A stretch of 64,000 bases of DNA from Haliclystus octoradiatus (lineage: Eukaryota; Cnidaria; Staurozoa; Stauromedusae; Haliclystidae): contig OU744447.1 of NCBI GenBank assembly GCA_916610825.1, positions 26,982,561 to 27,046,560 of the forward strand, written 5' to 3'. The notes under the pieces were generated by a model. The model was not told the origin of the DNA. It worked only from the letters and a program-made list of their open reading frames with translations, and did no database searches. Position numbers and translations under genes: made by a program. This document shows positions 50,312 to 63,324 of the stretch, one piece after another (positions within the stretch are counted from its first letter, which is position 1; each line of letters starts with the position of its first letter).

Positions 50312-52578
50312 GGTTTCTTGGGAATTGTATAATATTTTAGCATCGCAATGTCTTCTATAGACAATTGGGTACCTCTATCGTGAGTTGCGCATTGCTACCA
50401 TAATGGAAAATTGCTTTTCTAAAATTTGAGGCTTCTTGGGAAATCTGTAATGTTTCAAACGTCCTAGAGTGTTCTTTTTACAAATTGGCCTAATCAATAT
50501 GAATTGGGAATTGTATCGATACTTGTAAATAGCTCTTTAGAAATTCCCGATCACTTTGGAATTCTGAAATGCATCAAGCATCACAGACTGTTCTTTGGAC
50601 AAAGAGGCTTCATCATGATGAATTGCGCATTGTTTCAATGCTTGTAAATTTGTTCTCTGTAATTTGCTGCTTCCTTGGAATTAGGGAATGTTTAAGCATC
50701 GCAAAGTGTTGTTTCGACAAGCAGGCCTCAATATAGAGAATTGCGCATTGTTTCAATGCTTGTAAATGGCTTTTCTGTAATTTGAGATTTCTTTGGAATT
50801 AATAAATATTCTAAGCAAGGCAAAGAGTTCATTCCACAAACTGACCTCTCTATAAAGAATTGGGCTCAGAATTAATCCTTCAAAACAACTATTTTGAAAT
50901 TTGCTGTTTCTTGATAATTCTATAATTTTATAGCATCGCAAAGTCTTCTTTAGACAATGGGGCTCCTCTATCGTGACTTGCGCATTGCTTCCAAGATGGA
51001 AAATTGCTATTCTAAAATTTGCGGCTTCTTGGGAATTCTGTAATGTTTCAAACGTCCTAGAGTGTTCTTTTGACAAATTGGACTAATCAATATGAATTTG
51101 GAATTGTTTCAATGCTTGTAAATAGCTCTTTAGAAATTTCCGGTAACTTTGGAATTATGGAATGCATCAAGTATCACAGACTGTTCTTTGGACAAACAGG
51201 CTTCATCATGATGAATTGCGCATTGTTTCAATGCTTGTAAATTTCTTCTCTGTAATTTGTGGCTTCCTTGGAATTAGGGATTGTTTAAACATCGCAAAGT
51301 GTTATTTCGACAAGCAGGCCTCAATATAGAGAATTGCGCATTGTTTCAATGCTTGTAAATGGCTTTTCTGTAATTTGAGATTTCTTTGGAATTAAGAAAT
51401 ATTCTAAACAAGGCAAAGAGCTCTTTCGACAAACTGACCTCTCTATAGAGAATTGCGGATTGTTTCAATGCTTTTAAATGGCTTTTCTGTAATTTGCGAT
51501 TTCTTTGGAATTGAGGAATATTTTAAGCATGGCAAAGAGCTCTTTCTACAAACTGACCTCTCTAGAGAGAATTGGGCACAGTTTTAATCCTTCTAAACAA
51601 CTATTTTGAAATTTGCGGTTTCTTGGGAATTGTATAATATTTTAGCATCGCAATGTCTTCTATAGACAATTGGGTACCTCTATCGTGAGTTGCGCATTGC
51701 TACCATAATGGAAAATTGCTTTTCTAAAATTTGAGGCTTCTTGGGAAATCTGTAATGTTTCAAACGTCCTAGAGTGTTCTTTTTACAAATTGGCCTAATC
51801 AATATGAATTGGGAATTGTATCGATACTTGTAAATAGCTCTTTAGAAATTCCCGATCACTTTGGAATTCTGAAATGCATCAAGCATCACAGACTGTTCTT
51901 TGGACAAAGAGGCTTCATCATGATGAATTGCGCATTGTTTCAATGCTTGTAAATTTTTTCTCTGTAATTTGCTGCTTCCTTGGAATTAGGGAATGTTTAA
52001 GTATCGCAAAGTGTTTTTTTCGACAAGCAGGCCTCAATATAGAGAATTGCGCATTGTTTTTATGCTTGTAAATGGCTTTTGTGTAATTTGAGATTTCTTT
52101 GGAATTAAGAAATATTCTAAGCAAGGCAAAGAGCTCTTTCGACAAACTGACCTCTCTATAGAGAATTGCGGATTGTTTCAATGCTTTTAAATGGCTTTTC
52201 TGTAATTTGCGATTTCTTTGGAATTGAGGAATATTTTAAGCATGGCAAAGAGCTCTTTCGACAAACTGACCTCTCTAGAGAGAATTGGGCACAGTTTTAA
52301 TCCTTCTAAACAACTATTTTGAAATTTGCGGTTTCTTGGGAACTGTATAATATTTTAGCACCGCAATGTCTTATATGGACAAAGGGGTACCTCTATCGTG
52401 AATTGCGCATTGCTTCCATAATGGAAAATTGCTTTTATAAAATTTGCGGCTACTTGGGAAATCTGTAATGTTTCAAACGTCCTAGAGTATTCTTTTGGCA
52501 AATTGGCCTAATCAATATGAATTGGGAATTGTATCAATGCTTGTAAATAGCTCTTTAGAAATTCCCGATCACTTTGGT
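50312..52578 (+). repeat. Block X, copy 2
   Basis: Copy of 39958-42224 with a shift of 10,354 bp. The left border is the last mismatch (C at 39957 against A at 50311). It includes two more GTATCGATAC variants, at 50513 and 51818. Confidence 0.88.
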
Positions 52579-55500
52579 ATTATGAAATGCATCAAGCATC
52601 ACAGACTGTTCTTTGGACAAAGAGGCTTCATCATGATGAATTGCGCATTGTTTCAATGCTTGTAAATTTTTTCTCTGTAATTTGCTGCTTCCTTGGAATT
52701 AGGGAATGTTTAAGTATCGCAAAGTGTTTTTTTCGACAAGCAGGCCTCAATATAGAGAATTGCGCATTGTTTTTATGCTTGTAAATGGCTTTTGTGTAAT
52801 TTGAGATTTCTTTGGAATTAAGAAATATTCTAAGCAAGGCAAAGAGCTCTTTCGACAAACTGACCTCTCTATAGTGAATTGCGGATTGTTTCAATGCTTT
52901 TAAATGGCTTTTCTGTAATTTGCGATTTCTTTGGAATTGAGGAATATTTTAAGCATGGCAAAGAGCTCTTTCGACAAATTGACCTCTTTAGAGAGAATTG
53001 GGCACAGTTTTAATCCTTCTAAACAACTATTTTGAAATTTGCGGTTTCTTTGGAATTGTATAATATTTTAGCATCCAAATGTCTTCTATGGACAAAGCGG
53101 TACCTCTATCCTGAATTGCGCATTGCTTCCATGATGGAAAATTGCTTTTCTAAAATTTGAGGCTTCTTGGGAAATCTGTAATGTTTCAAACGTCCTAGAG
53201 TGTTCTTTTGACAAATTGTCCTAATCAATATGAATTGGGTATTGTTTCAATGCTTGTAAATAGCTCTTTAGATATTCCCGATCACTTTGGAATTATGAAA
53301 TGCATCAAGCATCACAGACTGTTCTTTGGACAAAGAGGCATCATCATGATGAATTGTGCATTGTTTCAATGCTTGTAAATTTCTTCTCTGTAATTTGCTG
53401 CTTCCTTGGAATTAGGGAATGTTTAAGCATCGCAAAGTGTTGTTTCGACAAGCAGGCCTCAGTATAGAGAATTACGACTTGTTTCAATGCTTGTAAACGG
53501 CTTTTCTGTAATTTGCAATTTCTTTGGAATTGAGGAATATTTTAAGCAAGGCAAAGAGCTCTTTCGACAGACTGACCTCTCTAGAGGGAATTCGGCACAG
53601 TTTTAATCCTTCTAAACAACTATTTTGAAATTTGCGGTTTCTTGGGAATTGTATAATATTTTAGCATCGAAATGTCTTGTATGGACAAAGGGTTACCTCT
53701 ATCGTGAATTGCGCATTGCTTCCATAATGGAAAATTGCTTTTCGCAATTTGAGGCTTCTTGGGAAATCTGTAATGTTTCAACGTCGTAGAGTGTTCTTTT
53801 GCCTAATCATTATGAATTGGGAATTGTTTCAATGCTTGTAAATAGCTCTTTAGAAATTCCCGATCACTTTGGAATTATGAAATGCATCAAGCATCACAGA
53901 CTGTTCTTTGGACAAAGAGGCTTCATCATGATGAATTGCGCATTGTTTCAATGCTTGTAAATTTCTTCTCTGTAATTTGCGGCTTCCTTGGAATTAGGGA
54001 ATGTTTAAGCATCGCAAAGTGTTGTTTAGACAAGGAGGCCTCAATATAGAGAATTGCGCATTGTTTCAATGCTTGTAAATGGCTTTTCTGTAATTTGCGA
54101 TTTCTTTGGAATTAAGAAATATTCTAAGCAAGGCAAAGAGCTCTTTCGACAAACTGACCTCTCTATAGAGAATTGCGCATTGTTTCAATGCTTGTAAATG
54201 GCTTTTTTGTAATTTGCGATTTCTTTGGAATGGAGGAATATTTTAAGCAAGGCAAAGAGCTCTTTCGACAAACTGACCTCTCTAGAGAGAATTGGGCACA
54301 GTTTTAATCCTTCTAAACAACTATTTTGAAATTTGCGGTTTCTTGGGAATTGTATAATATTTTAGCATCGCAATGTCTTCTATGGACAAAGGGGTACATC
54401 TATCGTGAATTGCGCATTGCATAATGTAAAATCGCCTTTCTAAAATTTGAGGCTTCTTGGGAAATCTGTAATGTTTCAACGTCGTAGAGTGTTCTTTTGC
54501 CTAATCATTATGAATTGGGAATTGGTTCAATGCTTGTAAATAGCTCTTTAGAAATTTCCGGTCACTTTGGAATTATGGAATGCATCAAATATCACAGACT
54601 GTTCTTTGGACAAACAGGCTTCATCATGATGAATTGTGCATTGTTTCAATGCCTGTAAATTTCTTCTCTGTAATTTGCGGCTTCTTTTGAATTAGGAAAT
54701 GTTTAAGCATCGCAAAGTGTTGTTTCGACAAGCAGGCCTCAATATAGAGATTTGCGGATTGTTTCAATGCTTGTAAATGGCTTTTCTGCAATTTGCGATT
54801 TCTTTGGAATTGAGGAATATTTTAAGCATGGCCAAGTTCTCTTTCCACAAACTGACCTCTCTATAGAGAATTGGGCACAGATTTAATCCTTCAAAACAAC
54901 TATTTTGAAATTTGCTGTTTCTTGGAAATTCTTTAACTTTATAGCATCGCAATGTCTTCTGTGGACAAAGGGGCTCCTCTATCGTGAATTGCGCATTGCT
55001 TCCATAATGGAAAATTGCTTTTCTCAATTTGAGGCTTCTTGGGAAATCTGTAATGTTTCAACGTCGTAGAGTGTTATTTTGCCTAATCATTATGAATTGG
55101 GAATTGTTTCAATGCTTGTAAATAGCTCTTTAGAAATTCCCGATCACTTTGGAATTATGAAATGCATCAAGCATCACAGACTGTTCTTTGGACAAAAAGG
55201 CTTCATCATGATGAATTGCGCATTGTTTCGATGCTTGTAAATTTCTTCTCTGTAATTTGCTGCTTCCTTGGAATTAGGGAATGTTTAAGCATCGCAAAGT
55301 GTTGTTTCGACAAACAGGCCTCAATATAGAGAATTGCGGATTGTTTCAATGCTTGTAAATGGCTTTTCTGTAATTTGCGATTTCTTTGGAATTGAGGAAT
55401 ATTTTAAGCATGCCAAAGAGCTCTTTCGACAAACTGACCTCTCTAGAGAGAATTGGGCACAGTTTTAATCCTTCTAAACAACTATTTTGAAATTTGCGGT

Positions 55501-55746
55501 TTCTTGGGAATTGTATAATATTTTAGCATCGCAACGTCTTCTATGGACAAAGGGGTACCTCTATCGTGAATTGCACATTACTTTCATAATGGAAAATTGC
55601 TTTTCTAAAATTTGAGGCTTCTTGGGAAATCTGTAATGTTTCAAACGTCCTAGAGTGTTCTTTTTAAAAATTGGCCTAATCAATATGAATTGGGAATTGT
55701 TTCAATGCTTGTAAATAGCTCTTTAGAAATTCCCGATCACTTTGGA
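52579..55746 (+). repeat. Block Y, copy 3
   Basis: Third near-identical copy of the 3,168-bp block, with private substitutions at 53240 (T), 53587 (G), 54797 (G) and 55578 (T). It lacks the two changes of copy 2 at 46780-46781, so it is closer to copy 1. Confidence 0.9.
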
Positions 55747-57332
55747 ATTATGAAATGCATCAAGCATCACAGACTGTTCTTTAGACAAAGAGGCTTCATC
55801 ATGATGAATTGCGCATTGTTTCAATGCTTGTAAATTTGTTCTCTGTAATTTGCTGTTTCCTTGGAATTAGGGAATGTTTAAGTATCGCAAAGTGTTCTTT
55901 CGACAAGCAGGCCTCAATATAGTGAATTGCGCATTGTTTTGATGCTTGTAAATGGCTTTTCTGTAATTTGAGATTTCTTTGGAATTAAGAAATATTCTAA
56001 GCAAGGCAAAGAGCTCTTTCGACAAACTGACCTCTCTATAGAGAATTGCGGATTGTTTCAATGCTTTTAAATGGCTTTTCGGTAATTTGCGATTTCTTTG
56101 GAATTGAGGAATATTTTAAGCATGGCAAAGAGCTCTTTCGACAAACTACCTCTCTAGAGAGAATTGGGCACAGTTTTAATCCTTCTAAACAACTATTTTG
56201 AAATTTGCGGTTTCTTGGGAACTGTATAATATTTTAGCACCGCAATGTCTTCTATGGACAAAGGGGTACCTCTATCGTGAATTGCGCATTGCTTCCATAA
56301 TGGAAAATTGCTTTTCGCAATTTGAGGCTTCTTGGGAAATCTGTAATGTTTCAACGTCGTAGAGTGTTCTTTTGCCTAATCATTATGAATTGGGAATTGT
56401 TTCAATGCTTGTAAATAGCTCTTTAGAAATTCCCGATCACTTTGGAATTATGAAATGCATCAAGCATCACAGACTGTTCTTTGGACAAAGAGGCTTCATC
56501 ATGATGAATTGCGCATTGTTTCAATGATTGTAAATTTCTTCTCTGTAATTTGCGGCTTCCTTGGAATTAGGGAATGTTTAAGCATCGCAAAGTGTTGTTT
56601 AGACAAGGAGGCCTCAATATAGAGAATTGCGCATTGTTTCAATGCTTGTAAATGGCTTTTCTGTAATTTGCGATTTCTTTGGAATTAAGAAATATTCTAA
56701 GCAAGGCAAAGAGCTATTTCGACAAACTGACCTCTATATAGAGAATTGCGCATTGTTTCAATGCTTGTAAATGGCTTTTTTGTAATTTGCGATTTCTTTG
56801 GAATTGAGGAATATTTTAAGCAAGGCAAAGAGCTCTTTCGACAAACTGACCTCTCTAGAGAGAATTGGGCACAGTTTTAATCCTTCTAAACAACTATTTT
56901 GAAATTTGCGGTTTCTTGGGAATTGTATAATATTTTAGCATCGCAATGTCTTCTATGGACAAAGGGGTACATCTATCGTGAATTGCGCATTGCATAATGT
57001 AAAATCGCTTTTCTAAAATTTGAGGCTTCTTGGGAAATCTGTAATGTTTCAACGTCCTAGAGTGTTCTTTTGACATATTGGCCTAATCATTATGAATTGG
57101 GAATTGGTTCAATGCTTGTAAATAGCTCTTTAGAAATTTCCGGTCACTTTGGAATTATGGAATGCATCAAATATCACAGACTGTTCTTTGGACAAACAGG
57201 CTTCATCATGATGAATTGTGCATTGTTTCAATGCCTGTAAATTTCTTCTCTGTAATTTGCGGCTTCTTTTGAATTAGGAAATGTTTAAGCATCGCAAAGT
57301 GTTGTTTCGACAAGCAGGCCTCAATATAGAGA
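55747..57332 (+). repeat. Block Z, copy 2 (partial)
   Basis: Copy of 48561-50146 with a shift of 7,186 bp. Agreement ends at 57332, where GAGATTTGCGGATTG stands against GAGAATTGCAGATTG. Units start at 55705, 56405 and 57112. Confidence 0.85.
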
Positions 57333-59320
57333 TTTGCGGATTGTTTCAATGCTTGTAAATGGCTTTTCTGCAATTTGCAATTTTTTTGGAATTGAGGAAT
57401 ATTTTAAGCATGGTCAAGTTCTCTTTCTACAAACTGACCTCTCTATAGAGAATTGGGCACAGATTTAATCCTTCAAAACAACTATTTTGAAATTTGCTGT
57501 TTCTTGGAAATTCTTTAACTTTATAGCATCGCAATGTCTTCTGTGGACAAAGGGGCTCCTTTATCGTGAATTGCGCATTGCTTCCATAATGGAAAATTGC
57601 TTTTCTCAATTTGAGGCTTCTTGGGAAATCTGTAATGTTTCAACGTCGTAGAGTGTTATTTTGCCTAATCATTATGAATTGGGAATTGTTTCAATGCTTG
57701 TAAATAGCTCTTTAGAAATTCCCGATCACTTTGGAATTATGAAATGCATCAAGCATCACAGACTGTTCTTTGGACAAAAAGGCTTCATCATGATGAATTG
57801 CGCATTGTTTCGATGCTTGTAAATTTCTTCTCTGTAATTTGCTGCTTCCTTGGAATTAGGGAATGTTTAAGCATCGCAAAGTGTTGTTTCGACAAGCAGG
57901 CCTCAATATAGAGAATTGCGGATTGTTTCAATGCTTGTAAATGGCTTTTCTGTAATTTGCGATTTCTTTGGAATTGAGGAATATTTTAAGCATGCCAAAG
58001 AGCTCTTTCGACAAACTGACCTCTCTAGAGAGAATTCGGCACAGTTTTAATCCTTCTAAACAACTATTTTGAAATTTGCGGTTTCTTGGGAATTGTATAA
58101 TATTTTAGCATCGCAACGTCTTCTATGGACAAAGGGGTACCTCTATCGTGAATTGCGCATTGCATAATGTAAAATCGCTTTTCTAAAATTTGAGGCTTCT
58201 TGGGAAATCTGTAATGTTTCAACGTCCTAGAGTGTTCTTTTGACATATTGGCCTAATCATTATGAATTGGGAATTGGTTCAATGCTTGTAAATAGCTCTT
58301 TAGAAATTTCCGGTCACTTTGGAATTATGGAATGCATCAAATATCACAGACTGTTCTTTGGACAAACAGGCTTCATCATGATGAATTGTGCATTGTTTCA
58401 ATGCCTGTAAATTTCTTCTCTGTAATTTGCGGCTTCTTTTGAATTAGGAAATGTTTAAGCATCGCAAAGTGTTGTTTCGACAAGCAGGCCTCAATATAGA
58501 GATTTGCGGATTGTTTCAATGCTTGTAAATGGCTTTTCTGCAATTTGCAATTTCTTTGGAATTGAGGAATATTTTAAGCATGGCCAAGTTCTCTTTACAC
58601 AAACTGAACTCTCTATAGAGAATTGGGCACAGATTTAATCCTTCAAAAAAACTATTTTGAAATTTGCTGTTTCTTGGAAATTCTTTAACTTTATAGCATC
58701 GCAATGTCTTCTGTGGACAAAGGGGCTCCTCTATCGTGAATTACGCATTGCTTCCATAATGGAAAATTGCTTTTCTCAATTTGAGGCTTCTTGGGAAATC
58801 TGTAATGTTTCAACGTCGTAGAGTGTTATTTTGCCTAATCATTATGAATTGGGAATTGTTTCAATGCTTGTAAATAGCTCTTTAGAAATTCCCGATCACT
58901 TTGGAATTATGAAATGCATCAAGCATCACAGACTGTTCTTTGGACAAAAAGGCTTCATCATGATGAATTGCGCATTGTTTCGATGCTTGTAAATTTCTTC
59001 TCTGTAATTTGCTGCTTCCTTGGAATTAGGGAATGTTTAAGCATCGCAAAGTGTTGTTTCGACAAGCAGGCCTCAATATAGAGAATTGCGGATTGTTTCA
59101 ATGCTTGTAAATGGCTTTTCTGTAATTTGCGATTTCTTTGGAATTGAGGAATATTTTAAGCATGCCAAAGAGCTCTTTCGACAAACTGACCTCTCTAGAG
59201 AGAATTTGGCACAGTTTTAATCCTTCTAAACAACTATTTTGAAATTTGCGGTTTCTTGGGAATTGTATAATATTTTAGCATCGCAACGTCTTCTATGGAC
59301 AAAGGGGTACCTCTATCGTG
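56975..59320 (+). repeat. Two tandem copies of a 1,170-bp super-unit (10 monomers)
   Basis: Units start at 57112 (582 bp), 57694 (588), 58282 (582) and 58864 (593). The five-mer pair repeats with a shift of 1,170 bp, for example GAGATTTGCGGATTG at 57331 and 58501. Substitutions such as GGTCAAGTTC/GGCCAAGTTC and TTTCTACAAAC/TTTACACAAAC separate the copies. The borders are approximate. Confidence 0.75.
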
Positions 59321-59456
59321 AATTGCGCATTACTTTCATAATGGAAAATTGCTTTTCTAAAATTTGAGGCTTCTTGGGAAATCTGTAATGTTTCAAACGT
59401 CCTAGAGCGTTCTTTTTACAAATTGGCCTAATCAATATGAATTGGGAATTGTTTCA

Positions 59457-62400
59457 ATGCTTGTAAATAGCTCTTTAGAAATTCCCGATCACTTTGAAAT
59501 TATGAAATGCATCAAGCATCACAGACTGTTCTTTAGACAAAGAGGCTTCATCATGATGAATTGCGCATTGTTTCAATGCTTGTAAATTTGTTCTCTGTAA
59601 TTTGCTGTTTCCTTGGAATTAGGGAATGTTTAAGTATCGCAAAGTGTTGTTTCGACAAGCAGGCCTCAATATAGTGAATTGCGCATTGTTTTGATGCTTG
59701 TAAATGGCTTTTCTGTAATTTGAGATTTCTTTGGAATTAAGAAATATTCTAAGCAAGGCAAAGAGCTCTTTCGACAAACTGACCTCTCTATAGAGAATTG
59801 CGGATTGTTTCAATGCTTTTAAATGGCTTTTCGGTAATTTGCGATTTCTTTGGAATTGAGGAATATTTTAAGCATGGCAAAGAGCTCTTTGGACAAACTG
59901 ACCTCTCTAGAGAGAATTGGGCACAGTTTTAATCCTTCTAAACAACTATTTTGAAATTTGCGGTTTCTTGGGAACTGTATAATATTTTAGCACCGCAATG
60001 TCTTCTATGGACAAAGGGGTACCTCTATCGTGAATTGCGCATTGCTTCCATAATGGAAAATTGCTTTTATAAAATTTGCGGCTTCTTGGGAAATCTGTAA
60101 TGTTTCAAACGTCCTAGAGTATTCTTTTGGCAAATTGGCCTAATCAATATGAATTGGGAATTGTATCAATGCTTGTAAATAGCTCTTTAGAAATTCCCGA
60201 TCACTTTGGAATTATGAAATGCATCAAGCATCACAGACTGTTCTTTGGACAAAGAGGGTTCATCATGATGAATTGCGCATTGTTTCAATCCTTGTAAATT
60301 TTTTCTCTGTAATTTGCTGCTTCCTTGGAATTAGGGAATGTTTAAGTATCGCAAAGTGTTTTTTTCGACAAGCAGGCCTCAATATAGAGAATTGCGCATT
60401 GTTTTAATGCTTGTAAATGGCTTTTGTGTAATTTGAGATTTCTTTGGAATTAAGAAATATTCTAAGCAAGGCAAAGAGCTCTTTCGACAAACTGACCTCT
60501 CTATAGTGAATTGCGGATTGTTTCAATGCTTTTAAATGGCTTTTCTGTAATTTGCGATTTCTTTGGAATTGAGGAATATTTTAAGCATGGCAAAGAGCTC
60601 TTTCGACAAATTGACGTCTTTAGATAGAATTGGGCACAGTTTTAATCCTTCTAAACAACTATTTTGAAATTTGCGGTTTCTTTGGAATTGTATAATATTT
60701 TAGCATCCAAATGTCTTCTATGGACAAAGCGGTACCTCTATCCTGAATTGCGCATTGCTTCCATGATGGAAAATTGCTTTTCTAAAATTTGAGGCTTCTT
60801 GGGAAATCTGTAATGTTTCAAACGTCCTAGAGTGTTCTTTTGACAAATTGTCCTAATCAATATGAATTGGGAATTGTTTTAATGCTTGTAAATAGCTCTT
60901 TAGATATTCCCGATCACTTTGGAATTATGAAATGCATCAAGCATCACAGACTGTTCTTTGGACAAAGAGGCATCATCATGATGAATTGCGCATTGTTTCA
61001 ATGCTTGTAAATTTCTTCTCTGTAATTTGCTGCTTCCTTGGAATTAGGGAATGTTTAAGCATCGCAAAGTGTTGTTTCGACAAGCAGGCCTCAGTATAGA
61101 GAATTACGACTTGTTTCAATGCTTGTAAACGGCTTTTCTGTAATTTGCAATTTTTTTGGAATTGAGGAATATTTTAAGCAAGGCAAAGAGCTCTTTCGAC
61201 AAACTGACCTCTCTAGAGAGAATTTGGCACAGTTTTAATCCTTCTAAACAACTATTTTGAAATTTGCGGTTTCTTGTGAATTGTATAATATTTTAGCATC
61301 GAAATGTCTTCTATGGACAAAGGGGTACCTCTATCGTGAATTGCGCATTGCTTCCATAATGGAAAATTGCTTTTCGCAATTTGAGGCTTCTTGGGAAATC
61401 TGTAATGTTTCAACGTCGTAGAGTGTTCTTTTGCCTAATCATTATGAATTGGGAATTGTTTCAATGCTTGTAAATAGCTCTTTAGAAATTCCCGATCACT
61501 TTGGAATTATGAAATGCATCAAGCATCACAGACTGTTCTTTGGACAAAGAGGCTTCATTATGATGAATTGCGCATTGTTTCAATGCTTGTAAATTTCTTC
61601 TCTGTAATTTGAGGCTTCCTTGGAATTAGGTAATGTTTAAGCATCGCAAAGTGTTGTTTCGACAAGGAGGCCTCAATATAGAGAATTGCGCATTGTTTCA
61701 ATGCTTGTAAATGGCTTTTCTGTAATTTGCGATTTCTTTGGAATTAAGAAATATTCTAAGCAAGGCAAAGAGCTCTTTCGACAAACTGACCTCTCTATAG
61801 AGAATTGCGCATTGTTTCAATGCTTGTAAATGGCTTTTTTGTAATTTGCGATTTCTTTGGAATTGAGGAATATTTTAAGCATGGCAAAGAGCTCTTTCGA
61901 CAAACTGACCTCTCTAGAGAGAATTGGGCACAGTTTTAATCCTTCTAAACAACTATTTTGAAATTTGCGGTTTCTTGGGAATTGTATAATATTTTAGCAT
62001 CGCAATTTCTTCTATGGACAAAGGGGTACCTCTATCGTGAATTGCGCATTGCATAATGTAAAATCGCTTTTCTAAAATTTGAGGCTTCTTGGGAAATCTG
62101 TAATGTTTCAACGTCCTAGAGTGTTCTTTTGCCTAATCATTATGAATTGGGAATTGGTTCAATGCTTGTAAATAGCTCTTTAGAAATTTCCGGTCACTTT
62201 GGAATTATGGAATGCATCAAATATCACAGACTGTTCTTTGGACAAACAGGCTTAATCATGATGAATTGTGCATTGTTGAATGCCTGTAAATTTCTTCTCT
62301 GTAATTTGCGGCTTCTTTTGAATTAGGAAATGTTTAAGCATCGCAAAGTGTTGTTTCGACAAGCAGGCCTCAATATAGAGATTTGCGGATTGTTTCAATG

Positions 62401-63324
62401 CTTGTAAATGGCTTTTCTGCAATTTGCAATTTCTTTGGAATTGAGGAATATTTTAAGCATGGCCAAGTTCTCTTTCCACAAACTGACCTCTCTATAGAGA
62501 ATTGGGCACAGATTTAATCCTTCAAAACAACTATTTTGAAATTTGCTGTTTCTTGGAAATTCTTTAACTTTATAGCATCGCAAGGTCTTCTGTGGACAAA
62601 GGGGCTCCTCTATCGTGAATTGCGCATTGCTTCCATAATGGAAAATTGCTTTTCTCAATTTGAGGCTTCTTGGGAAATCTGTAATGTTTCAACGTCGTAG
62701 AGTGTTATTTTGCCTAATCATTATGAATTGGGAATTGTTTCAATGCTTGTAAATAGCTCTTTAGAAATTCCCGATCACTTTGGAATTATGAAATGCATCA
62801 AGCATCACAGACTGTTCTTTGGACAAAAAGGCTTCATCATGATGAATTGCGCATTGTTTCGATGCTTGTAAATTTCTTCTCTGTAATTTGCTGCTTCCTT
62901 GGAATTAGGGAATGTTTAAGCATCGCAAAGTGTTGTTTCGACAAGCAGGCCTCAATATAGAGAATTGCGGATTGTTTCAATGCTTGTAAATGGCTTTTCT
63001 GTAATTTGCGATTTCTTTGGAATTGAGGAATATTTTAAGCATGGCCAAGTTCTCTTTCCACAAACTGACCTCTCTATAGAGAATTGGGCACAGATTTAAT
63101 CCTTCAAAACAACTATTTTGAAATTTGCTGTTTCTTGGAAATTCTTTAACTTTATAGCATCGCAATGTCTTCTGTGGACAAAGGGGCTCCTCTATCGTGA
63201 ATTGCGCATTGCTTCCATAATGGAAAATTGCTTTTCTCAATTTGAGGCTTCTTGGGAAATCTGTAATGTTTCAACGTCGTAGAGTGTTATTTTGCCTAAT
63301 CATTATGAATTGGGAATTGTTTCA
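59457..63324 (+). repeat. Diverged Z-start/Y-like block (fourth Y)
   Basis: Units start at 59457 (712 bp), 60169 (713), 60882 (582), 61464 (698), 62162 (581) and 62743 (582). The order 713-582-698-582 is that of block Y, and the rare Y variants are present (GACAAAGCGGTACC, GAATTACGACTTG, GTTTTTTTCGAC). More substitutions separate it from the other Y copies (such as GACGTCTTTAGATAG and CTTCATTATGATG), so it is an older relative. The 582-bp unit is doubled at 62162/62743. Confidence 0.8.
62162..63324 (+). repeat. Tandem 582-bp five-mers
   Basis: Units at 62162 (581 bp) and 62743 (582 bp) repeat almost exactly over C/D, E and F (62395-62658 against 62977-63240). Their A and B monomers differ: TTTCCGGTCAC and a shortened ATTGTTGAATGCC in the first, TTCCCGATCAC and ATTGTTTCGATGC in the second. 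The exchange point is thus between B and D. Confidence 0.8.

Noticed and set aside
946-63240. About 80 open reading frames of 60-131 codons on both strands
   Set aside because: They recur with the satellite period, overlap each other on opposite strands, show no recognisable domain, and sequence conservation is equally high in all frames and in stop-containing stretches. They are by-products of the repeat, so I list no coding region.
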